Of a DNA stretch of 64,000 nt, positions 13,219-25,624 are shown one piece after another. The translations under genes were made by a program, and so were the position numbers. This stretch comes from Ashinkailepas kermadecensis (taxonomy: Eukaryota; Arthropoda; Thecostraca; Neolepadidae). Each line of letters begins with the position of its first letter. Position 1 is the stretch's first letter. Below the pieces are notes generated by a model, which did not search any database, was not told where the DNA came from, and saw only the letters and a program-made list of their open reading frames with translations. The DNA lies in the NCBI GenBank assembly GCA_034440615.1, contig JAOTOM010004331.1, positions 142,501 through 206,500 of the forward strand, in the 5' to 3' direction.

Positions 13219-14135
13219 CGGTGTTTCTCAGTCGCTCTGCGCCGGCGATTGACGTCTCCTTGGCGTCCCGCCGCCACCGCACTGCTGTTGTTGGCAGCCA
13301 ATTGGATTTGGCCATCGGCGATCGGCCGTCGGACGTCCACGGCGGGGAGCTGTCGGCCGTCGTGAGAGGGGAGGGGAAGTGGTGTGACGTCACTCCGAGT
13401 TTCCGCGCACGTTGCCGTACGGTGTGTGGCTGCCAACAACTCGCCGGATACCAGACGTCATGTGCACGCCAGACATCGCAGCATCGAACCGCACACAACC
13501 GGACGGCCATGCCGCCGTTGTGTAATTACACCGGGAGGCCCCCAAGCCACCGGAGCATCCGCCCCGCTGGCCCAGGCCGGTGGAACGATCCAGACGCGCC
13601 GGATACTGCCGGACATCTGGTCACCTGAAATATGTTGCATTTTTCACGTGGCCTGGTCATTCTCGTACGAGGGTGCTTCTTTGGAAGGTCGCGAAGCCCA
13701 GAGCGGTAGGCATGGCCGGACGGAATACGTCACGCGCTACGGTGGTCGACAAGGGGAGCGACTTCCCCACCAATTGGTCCCTTCCACGTTTGTGTGTTAG
13801 TGTGCTTCAAGGCTATGCCTATTCAGAAACATCTGGTTGTATCTGGCCGGTGAGGAGTGTAGTATAACGACATATCAATACTGGACTGTATACTATGCTG
13901 TGTGCAATGATGCATAGCTGCATGCACGTATATAATAATAGAAGTAGGTAAGGTAGGATAAGGTTAAAATCCAGGTCGATCACCACCATAATCGCCACCT
14001 AATAAGTCACTTTAACCTCGGATCACCTGGCCCGTGTCGCCAGACCATTAGTGAACCAGACAGTATACCAGACCAGCATCAGACCATCGTGCCGCTATAC
14101 CACGAGATCAGACTACATCATCAGGCCACTTGGTC
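13219..14135. other. GC-rich block followed by AT-richer spacer
   Basis: Bases 13219 to about 13640 are GC/CpG-rich and directly abut the 48-bp array. Overlapping frames are open on both strands without a domain. From about 13640 composition returns to normal and no feature is recognised. Confidence 0.5.
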
Positions 14136-14305
14136 GTCACTTGGTCACACTTGGTCACCACTTGGTCGTCACTTGGTCGTCACTTGGTCGTCACTTGATC
14201 GTCACTCGGTCGCCACTTGATCGTCACTTGGCCGTCATTTTTTCGCCATTTGGTTGTCACTTTGTCATGAGTCCTTCAGAAATTAGATCACAAAATGACA
14301 AAGTG
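14136..14305. repeat. 11-bp minisatellite ending in a 10-bp inverted repeat
   Basis: The unit CACTTGGTCGT is repeated about 10 times to about 14240. The last diverged copy contains CACTTTGTCA (14258-14267), which is perfectly complementary to TGACAAAGTG (14296-14305). Confidence 0.85.
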
Positions 14306-16264
14306 GCAAAATAATCCATTTATCCCCCACTCCTATGTAACTACATGATAAATTGTGGACAGTACTATTTTAGGCTGATAACACTAAATTCCAGCGCGTT
14401 ATGTTGAATCATGAAGGGATCAAGGCAGGACATATGTAGATGTGAACAAATGCGCAGCCAGTATATGTTTTGCTGCATCCGTAATCTTAAGAACACAGCC
14501 AGGGAAACGACTGCTCGTCTCTAACTTGCTCACGAGTCGAAGCACACTCATATCTCGCGGAGATTGTCGTGGTAGATCAATGTATCGTTTCTAAGCAGCC
14601 GAAACAGCTGATGCGCAGCTCTTACAAACTGTGCGCTCTTGCCCGCTTTTATCCTGTGTCGATTCTGCTGGCTTGTGCAAACATCTCGGTGGTGGAAGGT
14701 GTTTGCATATCGGCTTATGCCGCGATGCATATCCGGGCAGTATAACTGCACCATTGCTGTGGAACGTCCATACTAAGGCTGAGCAATCCACGTGGATTTT
14801 GTCGCAGCGATATAGCCAAGTTGTCGTCACAGTTCCTTTCAGTGTAGCCTCCTACTTCACACGAAGTGTGATTATTTCCACGCCGGCGCTTCCTATGGCC
14901 GCACACCGCCAGCACCCACTGACGTGTTTGCTTTGCTTTCGTAAGTCAGCAGGCGCAGTGATTGGCGTGTGCCAAAACTCTCGTGAGTGCTCGTGATCAA
15001 AGCGGGAGCGGCGCCCAACTGACGGGTCGGAGCGACGCAGCTGCCCGCGCCGCTCCAGACACTGCATTCCTCGACCGTCGGCGTGGCTCGCCGGAAACGA
15101 CTGAAGTCAGGCAGACGGCCAGCCCACGGAATTTAATCTAACGGCGCTCTGTGCAATTCACATATTTGCACCCATTAATGTTGAAGCGGCGACTTATTCT
15201 GAGGTGTTGGGTAGAACCATTGCTGTTTGACTTTTCAATGCCCCTGGGGAATTGTAGAGAGCGATTCTATTGGATATGGTGGAGAGCCTCTTGGAAGAGA
15301 GCCTTTGGATGTGGTACTTTCACTCTCATCGATTCAAACGCGTTTCCTGCCGGGCCGAATCCAGGGTGTGGGAGGCATGGGGGGGGGGGGTATGTCCGCC
15401 ACGACTGGGAAGGTGGCGCCCCTCTGGCCGGGGAAAGGCACCACTCCGGGCAGGCCGAGTGCACCCTCCCCCGCCCAACGTACATTTCAGCCCTAATGCC
15501 CTTCCGAGGAAATCACGCCCCGCCAAACGAGTACCTCGCCACGGAGATTCCTGGATGCGCCCCTGGTTCCGTAACTTGTGTTCTAAGTAAATGCGTCTAG
15601 TTTAATGAAATGGTCATCAGCGGGGTATAGTGTCGGAAATCCTCTGGTCAGTTGATGCGTTTTCCGTGTAAAATGTCCCTGCACTCCTTGTTACTTTCTT
15701 TGCAACGGTACTCTACGCACTTCATCATTCCACAACTGTGAGATATTGCAACCATTTATCAAGCTAGAGATGTGTTCAGTAAAAGGAGACCGTAGTGCAT
15801 TGGGAACTGTCGTCAATATTATGGGCTCGGCGTTTGGAAACGTAGCACGTGACCAGCATACTGTCTAATATTGAATCCCTGCAAACCGTAGCAACAGTAC
15901 AACTGACTGGTTCTCCACTGGAACAAGCGTTCTGCTAGATATTAAATAAGCTCATCGTATAAATGTGAGTTCGAGACTGGCTGTTGCAAGCGGCCACCAA
16001 TGTATTTGGCCATTGTCAGTGGGCATCTCGGTCATTGGTGATGAAAAACCAGACGCAATAAACAAGTTGAGTGCCAACAATTCCGAACGTTGTGGCTAGT
16101 GGATTTACATAAATACCCGGGGTGATAAGTTGGCAGGCTTTGAAGACAAGTTTTGACGCTTCTATCACATACGATAGAAAACTGGAGCAGCCTGCTGTGT
16201 TGTGCCAGAGCTGACGTGATTTTGACCGAGTAATGCGGCGCAGCTGTCGACCGGCGCCCGTCGC
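14306..16264. other. Spacer without recognised gene
   Basis: This is unique sequence with a run of ten or more G near 15380. Several overlapping open frames at 15150-15600 share no domain. I saw no RNA gene, array or transposon end. Confidence 0.5.
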
Positions 16265-16680
16265 ACGTGACTGAAGGCCCGTGACCCCTGACTGGAGGCC
16301 CGTGACCCCTGACTGGAGGCCCGTGACCCCTGACTGGAGGCCCGTGACCCCTGACTGGAGGCCCGTGACCCCTGACTGGAGGCCCGTGACCCCTGACTGG
16401 AGGTTCTGTGACCCCTGGCTGGAGGCCCGTGACCCCTGACTGGAGGCACCGTGACCCTTGACTGGAGGCACCGTGGCCCCTGACTAGAGGCTCTTCGACC
16501 ACTGACTGGAGGTACCGTGACCCCTGACTGGAGGCCCGTGACCCCGGACGGGAAGCCCGTGACCCCTGACTGGAAGCCCGTGACCCCTGACTGGAGGCTG
16601 TGTAGTCCCTGGCTGGAGGCTACTGACCCATGACTAGAAGCTCTATGACCCCTGGCTGGAGGCTCTGACCACGGTGTGGT
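16265..16680. repeat. 21-bp minisatellite, about 19 copies
   Basis: The unit is GAGGCCCGTGACCCCTGACT plus G. The first seven copies are near-identical. Copies after about 16400 diverge with small indels. The antisense reading gives an artefactual repeat peptide of the SSQGSRA type. Confidence 0.93.
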
Positions 16681-17021
16681 GCCATTGGATAGCGGAGTGG
16701 TGTGTAAGATGCATCCAGAACACTTTTTGATTGCCCAGGGCGTGCTATGAAAATGATTGTGGGGGTGGGGGGTGGGGGAGGAGTGACAAGTTATGCAATT
16801 CAAACTGAGAACCCGAGGAAACATAAGCTATAGATTAAGCAGTCCGGCAAGGGAAAAGACGCCGAACGTGCCATCTTTTTCCGCCGATTTTTCATAGCAA
16901 AAGCCATAACAGCGTTTTCTTTTCATTAAGACATTTGAACATTTTTGGAGGGACCGTGATCGACATGACCACCCTATGGGTGTGATATCAGGGGGCGGCC
17001 TCTGCAATATTGTGGGGCTGC
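16681..17021. other. Short spacer, nothing recognised
   Basis: This unique sequence lies between two minisatellites and includes a G-rich run near 16760. No gene or repeat is supported. Confidence 0.5.
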
Positions 17022-17392
17022 TGCGTGACACCAGCACGGCTGCTGCGTGACACCAGCACGGCTGCTGCGTGACACCAGCGTGGCTGCTGCGTGACACCAG
17101 CGTGGCTGCTGCGTGACACCGGCGTAGCTTCTGTGTGACACCGGCGTGGCTGCTGTGACAACAGCGTGGCTGCTGTGTGACACCAGCGTGGCTGCTGTGT
17201 GACACCAGCGTGGCTGCTGTGTGACACCAGCGTGGCTGCTGCGTGACACCAGCGTGGCTGCTGCGTGACACCGGCGTGGCTGCTGTGTGACACCAGCACG
17301 GCTGCTGCGTGACACCGGCGTGGCTGCTGCGTGACACCAGCGTAGCTGCTGTGTGACACCGGCGTGGCTGCTGCGTGACACCAGCGCGGAGC
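17022..17392. repeat. 22-bp minisatellite, about 17 copies
   Basis: The unit contains GGCTGCTGCGTGACACCAGC followed by GT or AC. Variation is concentrated in GCGTG/GTGTG and CCAGC/CCGGC. One unit near 17155 is shortened. Confidence 0.94.
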
Positions 17393-17837
17393 TCGGTCAG
17401 CTATTGACCGGCGTCTACCCTGGCGCCAGCACCAACACGCCCTGTCGTCTCAGGGCCGCCGACTGAGGCGGCCTGGCGCCGACAGTCGCGACACTGCGCC
17501 GGGATTGTCTCCGGTGCCGGCAGCGGCGCCAATAACGCCGCCGCTGCCCACACTGCTCGTTTGTTGCCAGCCGGCGGGCCGTTTTTGTCGACCTGCCTGT
17601 CGGCTGTCGGGCGCCGCTGCCCGCCGGCTTTCGTGTAAGTCGACCCGGTCGGCCTCGTTCCTCGCGACCCCTGGCCGCCGGGCCGGGTCTGTGGCACGCG
17701 CGGGTCGGGTGTCGCCGCCGGAGCACGACGGGCCGCGTCGGACCGCGTCGGACAGGGTCGGTAAGGCAGCCTGGTCGGGCCGACGACCACTGGAGATAGC
17801 AATCCCGTTTACATGGGCAAGCGGAGGGTAGTCGGAT
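17393..17837. other. GC/CpG-rich block abutting a minisatellite
   Basis: This block of about 440 bp is very rich in C, G and CpG and starts where the 22-bp array ends. Overlapping frames are open on both strands, as expected from base composition. It contains GGCGCCAATAACGCCGCC (17525-17542), which resembles the unit of the 20-bp array at 47970. Confidence 0.5.
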
Positions 17838-18075
17838 TATGAGTGAAGCTGATGGTCCCACAGGACGTGTTTATGAGTGAAGCTGAAGGTTCCACTGGGC
17901 GCGAGTATGAGTGGAGCTGATGGTCCCACTGGACGTGATTGTGAGTGGAACTGATTGTCCCTTTGGACGTGATTGAGTGGACCTGATGGTTCCACTGGAA
18001 GGGATGATGAGTGGAGCTGATGGTCCCGCCGGGCGTGATTAAAAGTGGAGCTGATGGCCCCATTGGACGCTGGGC
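17838..18075. repeat. ~33-bp minisatellite, about 7 copies
   Basis: The unit contains GAGTGGAGCTGATGGTCCCA, then a C/T-G-G-A-CGTGAT segment of about 13 bp. Copies vary in length from about 30 to 35 bp and in sequence, which marks an old, decaying array. Confidence 0.88.
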
Positions 18076-18994
18076 GCTTACAAGGGCGCCAATTCGAATT
18101 TCGTTTGGATGGTCCACTCCCGACTTGCCCGAGCGAAATACGGATAATTAACGTATCATTTGCATATCTGACGCGGCTGCCACAAATGTGCAGCACGGAT
18201 ATGAGCAGTTCCGCGAATACGAGCAGTTCCGTCAATGGCATTTGGTCGGTCGATCCCACGGATGTAGCTTTATTGGCGAACCGGTGATTGCATCGGATTG
18301 GGCCTGCTCGAATCATTTCGTTGATTATTTTCGTGATAGAACAGGTACGGCTGATTGCTTGCAGGAGTCAATGCAGGACTTTTCATTTGGGCGGGGGCAC
18401 GCGAAATTTTAATGGTGGTGCGTTTCCCTCTCAGAAAACCAACCTTTTCTCTGAAAGGGGCCTATGGCTGATATCATCCGTTGGCGGATGGGGCGGTGCA
18501 GTAGAGCAACCAAAGGGGAGGCTGAGGCGGTGATAGGCCTCCCGTCGTGCCAGAGGGGCACCATTATGTCATTTAACTCCCTGTGCCCACCGGAGACCAG
18601 TGACAACTAACGTCTGGGACCCAATAAAGAGGTGCCGACCCCTGAAACGCACCGGTTCCCCAGATACTCAAATAGGATTCTAAAGCACGCCAAGATTCAC
18701 AAAAGCGCCACTGGGGAACATCGCAGCGTGAAGAGTGCACTGGTGATCATATATTCGTGCCTAGGGCCTCCGAGGGCATTCTTGGTGGTCCTGAAGTGTG
18801 TTGGTGGCTCTGAAACGCGTTGAGAGAGAAACTCGAACAGGATTTAGAGGCCTCATGACAAGGTTTAGGGGCGTCCAATATGTTTCAGGGGCTCCCAGTG
18901 TGCTTTGGGGCCTACCATGCTTTAGAGGCCCCAACGCGCTTTAGGGGACTCCAACGCGCTTTAGCTGGGTTCTAACACGGGGCCAGTACACGGT
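18076..18994. other. Spacer with a degenerate ~22-bp repeat at its end
   Basis: Bases 18076 to about 18840 hold nothing recognisable. From about 18845 to 18965 five or six degenerate copies of a unit containing GCGCTTTAGGGGACTCCAAC are visible. Confidence 0.6.
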
Positions 18995-19748
18995 GCCCAG
19001 TGTCCATTGTACGGACCCTCTCTCTCTCTTTGTGTGCATGGACTCCAGTACCCGAGGCCAGTGCACGGACCTCTTCCTCTGTGTATGGACTCCAGTACCC
19101 GGGGCCAGTGCATGGTACCCAGTGTCCAGTGCACAGACCTCTCCCTCTGTGTATGGACTCCAGTACTCGGGGCCAGTACATGGTGCCCAGTGTCCAGTGT
19201 ACGGACCCTCTCTCTCTCTGTGTATGGACTCCAGTACCCGGGGCCAGTGCATGGTACCCAGCGTCCAGTGCACGGACCTCTCCCTCCGTGTATGGACTCC
19301 AGTACCCGGGGCCAGTACATGGTACCCAGTGTCCAGTGTAGGCGGACCCTCTCCCTCTGTGTATGGACTCCAGTACCCGGGGCCAGTACATGGTACCCAG
19401 TGTCCAGTGTACGGACCCTCTCTCTGTGTATGGACTCCAGTACCCGGGGCCAGTACATGGTACCCAGTGTCCAGTGTACGGACCCTCTCTCTGTGTATGG
19501 ACTCCAGTACCCGGGGCCAGTACATGGTGCCCAGTGTCCAGTGTACGGACCTCTCCCTCTGTGTATGGACTCCAGTACCCGGGGCCAGTACATGGTACCC
19601 AGTGTCCAGTGTACGGACCTCTCCCTCTGTGTATGGACTCCAGTACCCGGGGCCAGTACATGGTACCCAGTGTCCAGTGTAGGCGGACCCTCTCCCTCCG
19701 TGTATGGACTCCAGTACCCGGGGCCAGTACATGGTGCCCAGTGTCCAC
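18995..19748. repeat. 67-71-bp minisatellite, about 11 copies
   Basis: Each unit contains GTGTATGGACTCCAGTACCC, then GGGGCCAGTACATGG, then CCCAGTGTCCAGTG, with a variable CTCTCTCT run that accounts for the 67/68/71-bp lengths. Unit starts are at about 19081, 19149, 19220, 19288, 19359, 19426, 19493, 19561, 19629 and 19700. Open frames of up to 390 codons on both strands are artefacts of the array. Confidence 0.95.
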
Positions 19749-21339
19749 CTCGCCCACCTGCCCACTGTTTGCGACCACGTGGCTGTCGGCCGGCCGGCGC
19801 GACTGCCACCCTGTGGCGCCTGGCGCCGCCCGTTGGGGAGGGGGGGGGGGGCGGCACATGTGGCCCCACCTGCCGCCAGGTGTGCCGCGGGCGCTGTCCG
19901 CCCTGTCCGCTCATCGCAGCAGCACGAGCGGCGTGTCGCCGTAGGTGTCCGGTCGCCAGCGGCGCCGTCTGGCAGGGCAGATCTGAACCATGAACGACGG
20001 CAGCTATTTGGGTGGAGAATGTCGCTCCTATTGCAAGCAACCCAGCTGCCGCCCACTGCTGCAGCTGCAATGCGACGTCTCCGTACATGGACGTTCTGTC
20101 GACTGATCTGCAACGTCAGCTTTCTCTTCTAGTAGCGCCAATCTGAAATTTGCAACAGGGGTTTCGCTGGTGACTCCATCTATGGCAGCAGCCAGAGATG
20201 TCACAACGAATAGTGAATGGGGGGGGGGACGGGTTCCGGTTCACAGTCGTGATTACATACTGATATGTGGTGGCACACACGCAGGATTTGTGTACCGATT
20301 CCGATATTGTTTGCAAATACCAAGCATATACCAAGTATATTGAGGGTGTGTCGTTTTGCATACTTTTTGAGGTGGCTCAAGCCACCCCAGCCTGCATTTT
20401 AGCCACCCCAATAAGGAATTGAGCCATCCCAGTGGGTTTGAGGAGGAAAATAAGAACCATTAGAGCAACAGTGCACATTGCGAACATATCCAGAGACGGT
20501 TAACAGTCCTTATTTTCTTGCTTACGCGTTCCCTGTACAGTGTACACGTATATGGATCCTCTTAATGATTCACCTTTAACTGCTGCGTTTTGCAATCATT
20601 ACTGGGATGGTACCGCCGCTGATATGCCACGGCGATCGCCCATGGCAGCTACACCAAATACAATATATATTGAACTGCCTCTGTCATAACAACATGAACA
20701 GCTAATGCATACGATCATACCATTAAGTGGTGCGCACAATTCGCAACTTTCCGGAACAATGTGGACCATCATGCTTGTGTGTGCCTTACTTTGCGAACAA
20801 TATACTTCGACCAAAATAATAGAAGGCAGCCACTATTTGGTATTGTGAATCCAAAATTCGTCTTCACATGCAGTGGTCAAGTTAAGCCGTACTTGTGAAT
20901 GCAAAACATCTCTATATGGTCCATTTATAATTTGTCCTAACTGACATAATTACATTTACTTTTATGGCAAGCCATGATGATTAAAATTAATGGAGCGTCG
21001 CAGAACACTTGGTTCGTGTTATGTATCGCAATTGGTAAATGTGCCAACAATGTAAGAATTGCTTAAAACACGCTGTCAAATTGCAGCTAGTTGTCATTCC
21101 AGCGGAAGGCAGACAAACACTAAAACTGCACACTATAGCCTGTGGCAATGGACTGGCGCGATTGTGGCGGTGCCCAAGTTGGTCGGAGAGCGAACAATGC
21201 CCAAGTGAAGGCTGCGAATTTATATTTATTGGGATGTTATCTGCTCCCGATAGGGGGAGGAGTGGTCCCCCACCGTTGTCCCTCTCTCCAACCGTAGCGA
21301 CGTCGATGACAGCGGCTGATCTAATATGGCTGACTTCAG
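19749..21339. other. GC-rich block then AT-rich spacer
   Basis: Bases 19749 to about 19990 are CpG-rich with a poly-G tract at about 19838-19850, directly after the array. From about 20130 the DNA is AT-richer. It has a second poly-G run near 20220 and a short palindromic stretch GGTGGCTCAAGCCACC (20371-20386). No gene is recognised. Confidence 0.5.
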
Positions 21340-21870
21340 TGGTGGCTATTGATCTGACATGGGATAGCGGCTACTGATCTGACATGTGAGACGGCGGCTA
21401 CTGATCTGACATGTGAGACGGTGGCTACTGATATGACATGGGATGGTGGCTACTGATCTGACATCGGATGGCGGCTGCTGATCTGACATGTGATGGCGCC
21501 AACTGATCTGGCATGGGGATAGTGGCTACTGATCTGACATGGGATGGCGGCTGTTGATCTGACATGGAATGGCGGCTACTGATCTGGCATGGGATGGCGG
21601 CTACTGATCTGACATGGGATGGCGGCTGTTGATCTGACATGGGGATGGCGGCTACCGGTCTGACATGGCGATGGCTGCTGTTGATCTGACATGGGATTGG
21701 CGGCTGTTGATCTGACATGGGGATGGCGGCTACCGGTCTGACATGGCGATGGCTGCTGTTGATCTGACATGGGGTTGGCGGCTGTTGATCTGACACTGGA
21801 TGGCGGCTGCTGATCTGACATGTGATGGCGGCTGCTGATCTGACATGTGAGAGGGCGGCTACTGATCTGG
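21340..21870. repeat. ~25-bp minisatellite, about 21 copies
   Basis: The unit contains GGCGGCTACTGATCTGACAT followed by GGGAT or GTGAG. Indels of one to three bases vary the period. Confidence 0.92.
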
Positions 21871-22500
21871 ATGTTGAACAATAGCGGCGTTTGGCTAATT
21901 GATTGAGAGGGCGCCCCCCCCCCACTCCCGTGCCGCTCGACACCCTCTGACCGTCTCCGCACTCAGTCCACTGGTGCGGATGGGTTAGGGTGGCACAGTT
22001 CCAAGTGCGGCGGTGGAGCTCTTTAGGCGCCCCCACACAAATGATGGGTCCTCACCGCACCTGGCCTGACTGGTCTGCAAAAGGCCATCAGTGCGTGTGG
22101 GTGGTGATGAAACACAGCTAATTATTTATATGAATCACTCATGCCCGCGATGCAAATGTGAGGTTTTGGTTGTGCAGACGGTTTTGTTGTTTGAAAAGCG
22201 GCGATATCGTGCAGGTCTATGTGGAATGTGTCCACGCTTGAGCAGTCGGTTGTGGCGTGGTGCTTCCTAAGTCGTGTGAAATAAGCCTTGCTCATGCCCA
22301 CTGCTTAGGACACGAAGACTAATCGCACGGCGAGCTCTTCTCGAGCGACGTAAGCTTTCTTTTCCGCATGTTTGTGCTGCCGTTTGGAAATGCTTGATGA
22401 ATAGGAACCGACTTTCCACCTCTCCAGTGCAGTGGCGAACCGGTCGGCTGATAAGCTGCGGCACAGCGCGACCTCGACCCCCGCCCCCGTGCGCCGATCG
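21871..22500. other. Spacer without recognised gene
   Basis: There is a C-run near 21906. No array or domain is visible. Confidence 0.5.
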
Positions 22501-22670
22501 CCCGTCCTGGCTCAATCGGCGGGGTGTTTGTTGGGCTCGTAACCGTAAGATCGTGGGTTCGAATCCCGCAACCGGCGGGATTGCGGGGTCCGCCCGCGAC
22601 CAATGGGCGTGAGATGTTGGCGACGCCCTGTGACTTAGCAGTTGAATGTGTCGTAGAAGAACACAAGGTT
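22501..22670 (+). mobile_element. tRNA-derived SINE, tRNA-Thr-like head
   Basis: The head carries a box A-like segment (TGGCTCAATCGGCGGGG), an anticodon-loop-like CTCGTAA (CGT) and a perfect box B, GGTTCGAATCC, at 22556-22566. It is followed by a tRNA-unrelated core with GCGACCAAT, GGCGTGAGAT, TTGGCGACGC and GTGTCGTA. The same core follows a different tRNA head in the SINEs at 32136 and 58102. No clear target-site duplication or tail was found, so the copy is probably old or truncated. Confidence 0.75.
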
Positions 22671-23196
22671 CTTTTTATTCTTGTTCATGTCGGTTGTTGC
22701 TCGTTTTCACCGGCGAGCCTGGTCAAACTGTTCTCGAGAAGCTTTGTTTTGAAGAACGCTCGGATCTGAAAATTCATCAATAATTCAATTATTTAAAGTA
22801 CAATTTTGCGATGTAAGTGGGTCATTCCAATGAACAACAATGCACATACCTTCCACATATGGCTTGCATACCCACAACACCAACTGAACGAGTAATAACT
22901 TAATTCAATGTAGTGCAATCCCTTTTCAAGCGTAGAGTTATGGGCGCAAAATGACCAACGCAGTCGATGCGCCCTAAAGCACAAATCCACCACCACCACC
23001 CTTTTCAAGCGCAGCAAGAGTCCTTCCCAGATTCAACAAACAAACCAAAGATATACCGCTTCGCCGAAGATTTTGTTGTTTGGTGCGAATGAAAGGTTTT
23101 TTTCCATCTTCGTATCTAGTGATATTGTGGACGTTCGACCCCATATGTCTGCATGCTTTATGTCGCTTGTAATTACGCAAATGCATTATATATAGA

Positions 23197-23233
<37 letters not shown>

Positions 23234-25486
23234 ATGTTTCCCTGCCATGGGTTGTAATTGGATCGGCACTGCAAGAACGAAAAGCAAACGTCACACACCC
23301 GTAACTTTTCGCTTTTCGTTTGGAATTAGAAGTCCATCAAATCCGTAGTTAGTTGTTTGCGATTTGACCGGAAATGCGTTTTCATTGCAAATTATGCAGC
23401 TGCGGAAATGATGGTTTCGAGATAGAAATTCAAGGTGAAATCAGAAATAAAATGCTATGTAGAATTTAGTAGCGTCATTCGAAGAGTAACAACAGTTATC
23501 ATACATGCTGTGTACTTTGTATAGACCTTGAGCAATGTTATACTTTACTTGCCACTCTTCTGTATTCTGAAGAAGAAGAAAAACACTGCGAAGTTACTAC
23601 ATTGCTGTCAATCGTATGTGGCAGCTCCACAGAAGTTTCCTAGGCCTCTTACCACGCCTGTTTTTCGTGATCGCCCTTAAATCCCGAATGTGTCGGTGCA
23701 ATCGTGGTGCGGCGATTATTCCTCACGTAAATAGGGTGGACGAACACATGAGATCAGATGGGGACCCACTTGCCGGCGTAAGTTAAGCAGGATGCTAAGA
23801 AAATGCAGCTTACCAGAAACTACATGGGACGAATGCATACTCTCCGCATTCTTTTGTTTCCGTTTTCAGAGGGTAAGCAGTTGCGAAGTTAACCAAATGG
23901 TGCACACAGCCACAACTGGATGGCTATTGAAAGTACACTTGGTTTTATTATTTCGGTATTGGAATAAGTACTTCCATGATCAATGCACCGGCGCAGCCAC
24001 TCCAAAGTTCGTCTGGTTATTTAGTTGATTAATTATCAGGCATATTTGAGCCTACATTTAGCTGTTTGGGTTGTTTTCAGCCGAACGATTTCGTGGTATG
24101 ATTTCAGTTTGTCTGGAGAACACATTACATGCAAGTACACTTATATTACATTACGGTTATCGTTTTCTGGAAAGAAAACGCTTCGGCGTGTTTAAGGACC
24201 TAGTTATCTGCTAATGTAACGTCATGTCTTAAACCAGCACAATCATCCCACGAATGTTTAAAGCTTCGATGTAATCTGTGATGTTATTCTTCATTTCGCC
24301 GTCTGAAATTAAGCAAAGATTCCTCACATAAGCATCTACATTTGTTTGATCTTGTCGTACATGTGAAATCAGCACAGCAAGACCTCTTTGGGGGCTCTCT
24401 TCTCAATGCTTGCTTCTTTATCTTATGTTGTAGGGAACCTGCAAGGATCACGCCAGGGGTGTATGCCTCCAACACCCTGGTGGTTCTTCATTATATGTCA
24501 GGCCAAGATGTAGAGCGTTTGATCGAGTGGGAAAAACAAGATGACCACTAGCGCCGTTTATCGAGGGTGGGTGGGGTGCGATTTCCAGTGTCCTTCAGTT
24601 TTTTTTTTTGGTATACGGATTTGGTTTGTGGGTTGTTCCGCCCCTGAATCGCGCGCTAGCACGAGGACCACCACGCCCCTGCCCTGTATGCGAATGGACA
24701 CTGGCGATCCATCCCTGCTCCGCCGCTTATGTGGCGGGTGTAATTTTTTTTGTCAGCTTTAAGTGCCCATTTGTGAGTCGAGAAGTGCGGACCTGAATGC
24801 TTCACGTGCAAACGCAAATTCCCAGCTGTGGACTGCTTCGCCCCACTGCCCACTGCCAGTCCACTTCCCACTGCCCTTCTGGTTGCGTTACTACTGCTGA
24901 ACAGTGTAGCATTGCGAGTATTATGACTGGTACAGTAGCTTTTGTAGGTATCAACGACCTTTACTAAGCTGATATTATTCATCCCATTTAGCAACCTCTT
25001 CTCTCTCGTTCTCTCACTCTCGTTCTTGCTTTTTGCGCTCTTACGCTCCAACACGCTTACAATTTTGCACCCTTCCTCTCCCTCTCTCCCCTCTCCGCTG
25101 TCTCTCTCTCTCTCTCTCTCTCTCTGGCACTTCGCAACTTCGCCATATACAACAGGAACTTTACTGACACATTTACGACACGAGAAGACTTGGCTTGAAA
25201 GGTATGCACTAAGTGGGCAAAGCAAATAAAAGCCACATTTATCGTAATCAAAGTTATTACTAGCCAATATCCTGTATTTACGTTTTGGTGGGCGCGTTCC
25301 GTACAGAGCGTGGCAAAAGTAGGAACCGGTCTTAATCTTGAGCGACCCTGTCACCCCTCCCCTGCAAACGCCATTGTTCGCAGCTCGCATCAGTTAGGAT
25401 TTCCACCCTCTGAGTTGGAGCCGGCCACCCATATGTTTCCGTCCGGGCATGCTAACCACTATCGCACGACGAACATTGTGAGCTGG
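22671..25486. other. Long spacer with (TA)n and (TC)n microsatellites
   Basis: This is moderately AT-rich unique DNA. It holds a (TA)n run at about 23203-23232 and a (TC)n run at about 25095-25126. On the minus strand at about 25470-25390 there is a weak tRNA-like head (TAGTGGTTAGCATG as box A, degenerate box B), possibly an old SINE. No coding domain is seen. Confidence 0.5.
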
Positions 25487-25624
25487 CGCACCAGATTGAT
25501 AAGGAGAGATGTAGCTAGTACTGACGACACGCCAAATTAATGGGGAGAGATGTAGATGGTACGGACGACGCACTAAATTAACGAGGAGAGATGTAGCTGG
25601 TACGTACGACGGCCCAGATTAATA
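25487..25624. repeat. ~40-bp minisatellite, left half of a split array
   Basis: The unit contains GAGGAGAGATGTAGCTGGTA followed by CGGACGACGCGCCAGATTAA. About three and a half copies are present. The same unit resumes at 26564, so the DNA between the halves is an insertion. Confidence 0.88.

Noticed and set aside
12231..13628. Long plus (465-codon) and minus (384-codon) frames as genes
   Set aside because: They are the 48-bp minisatellite read through; both strands are equally open and no domain or codon-position bias is visible.
23750..23830. 5S rRNA-like words (AGTTAAGCAGGATGCTAAG)
   Set aside because: Only one short stretch resembles 5S; the rest of the gene and a pol III terminator are missing.
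25390..25475. Minus-strand tRNA gene
   Set aside because: Only a box A-like stretch is good; box B is degenerate and the cloverleaf does not close. At most an old SINE head, mentioned in the spacer entry.
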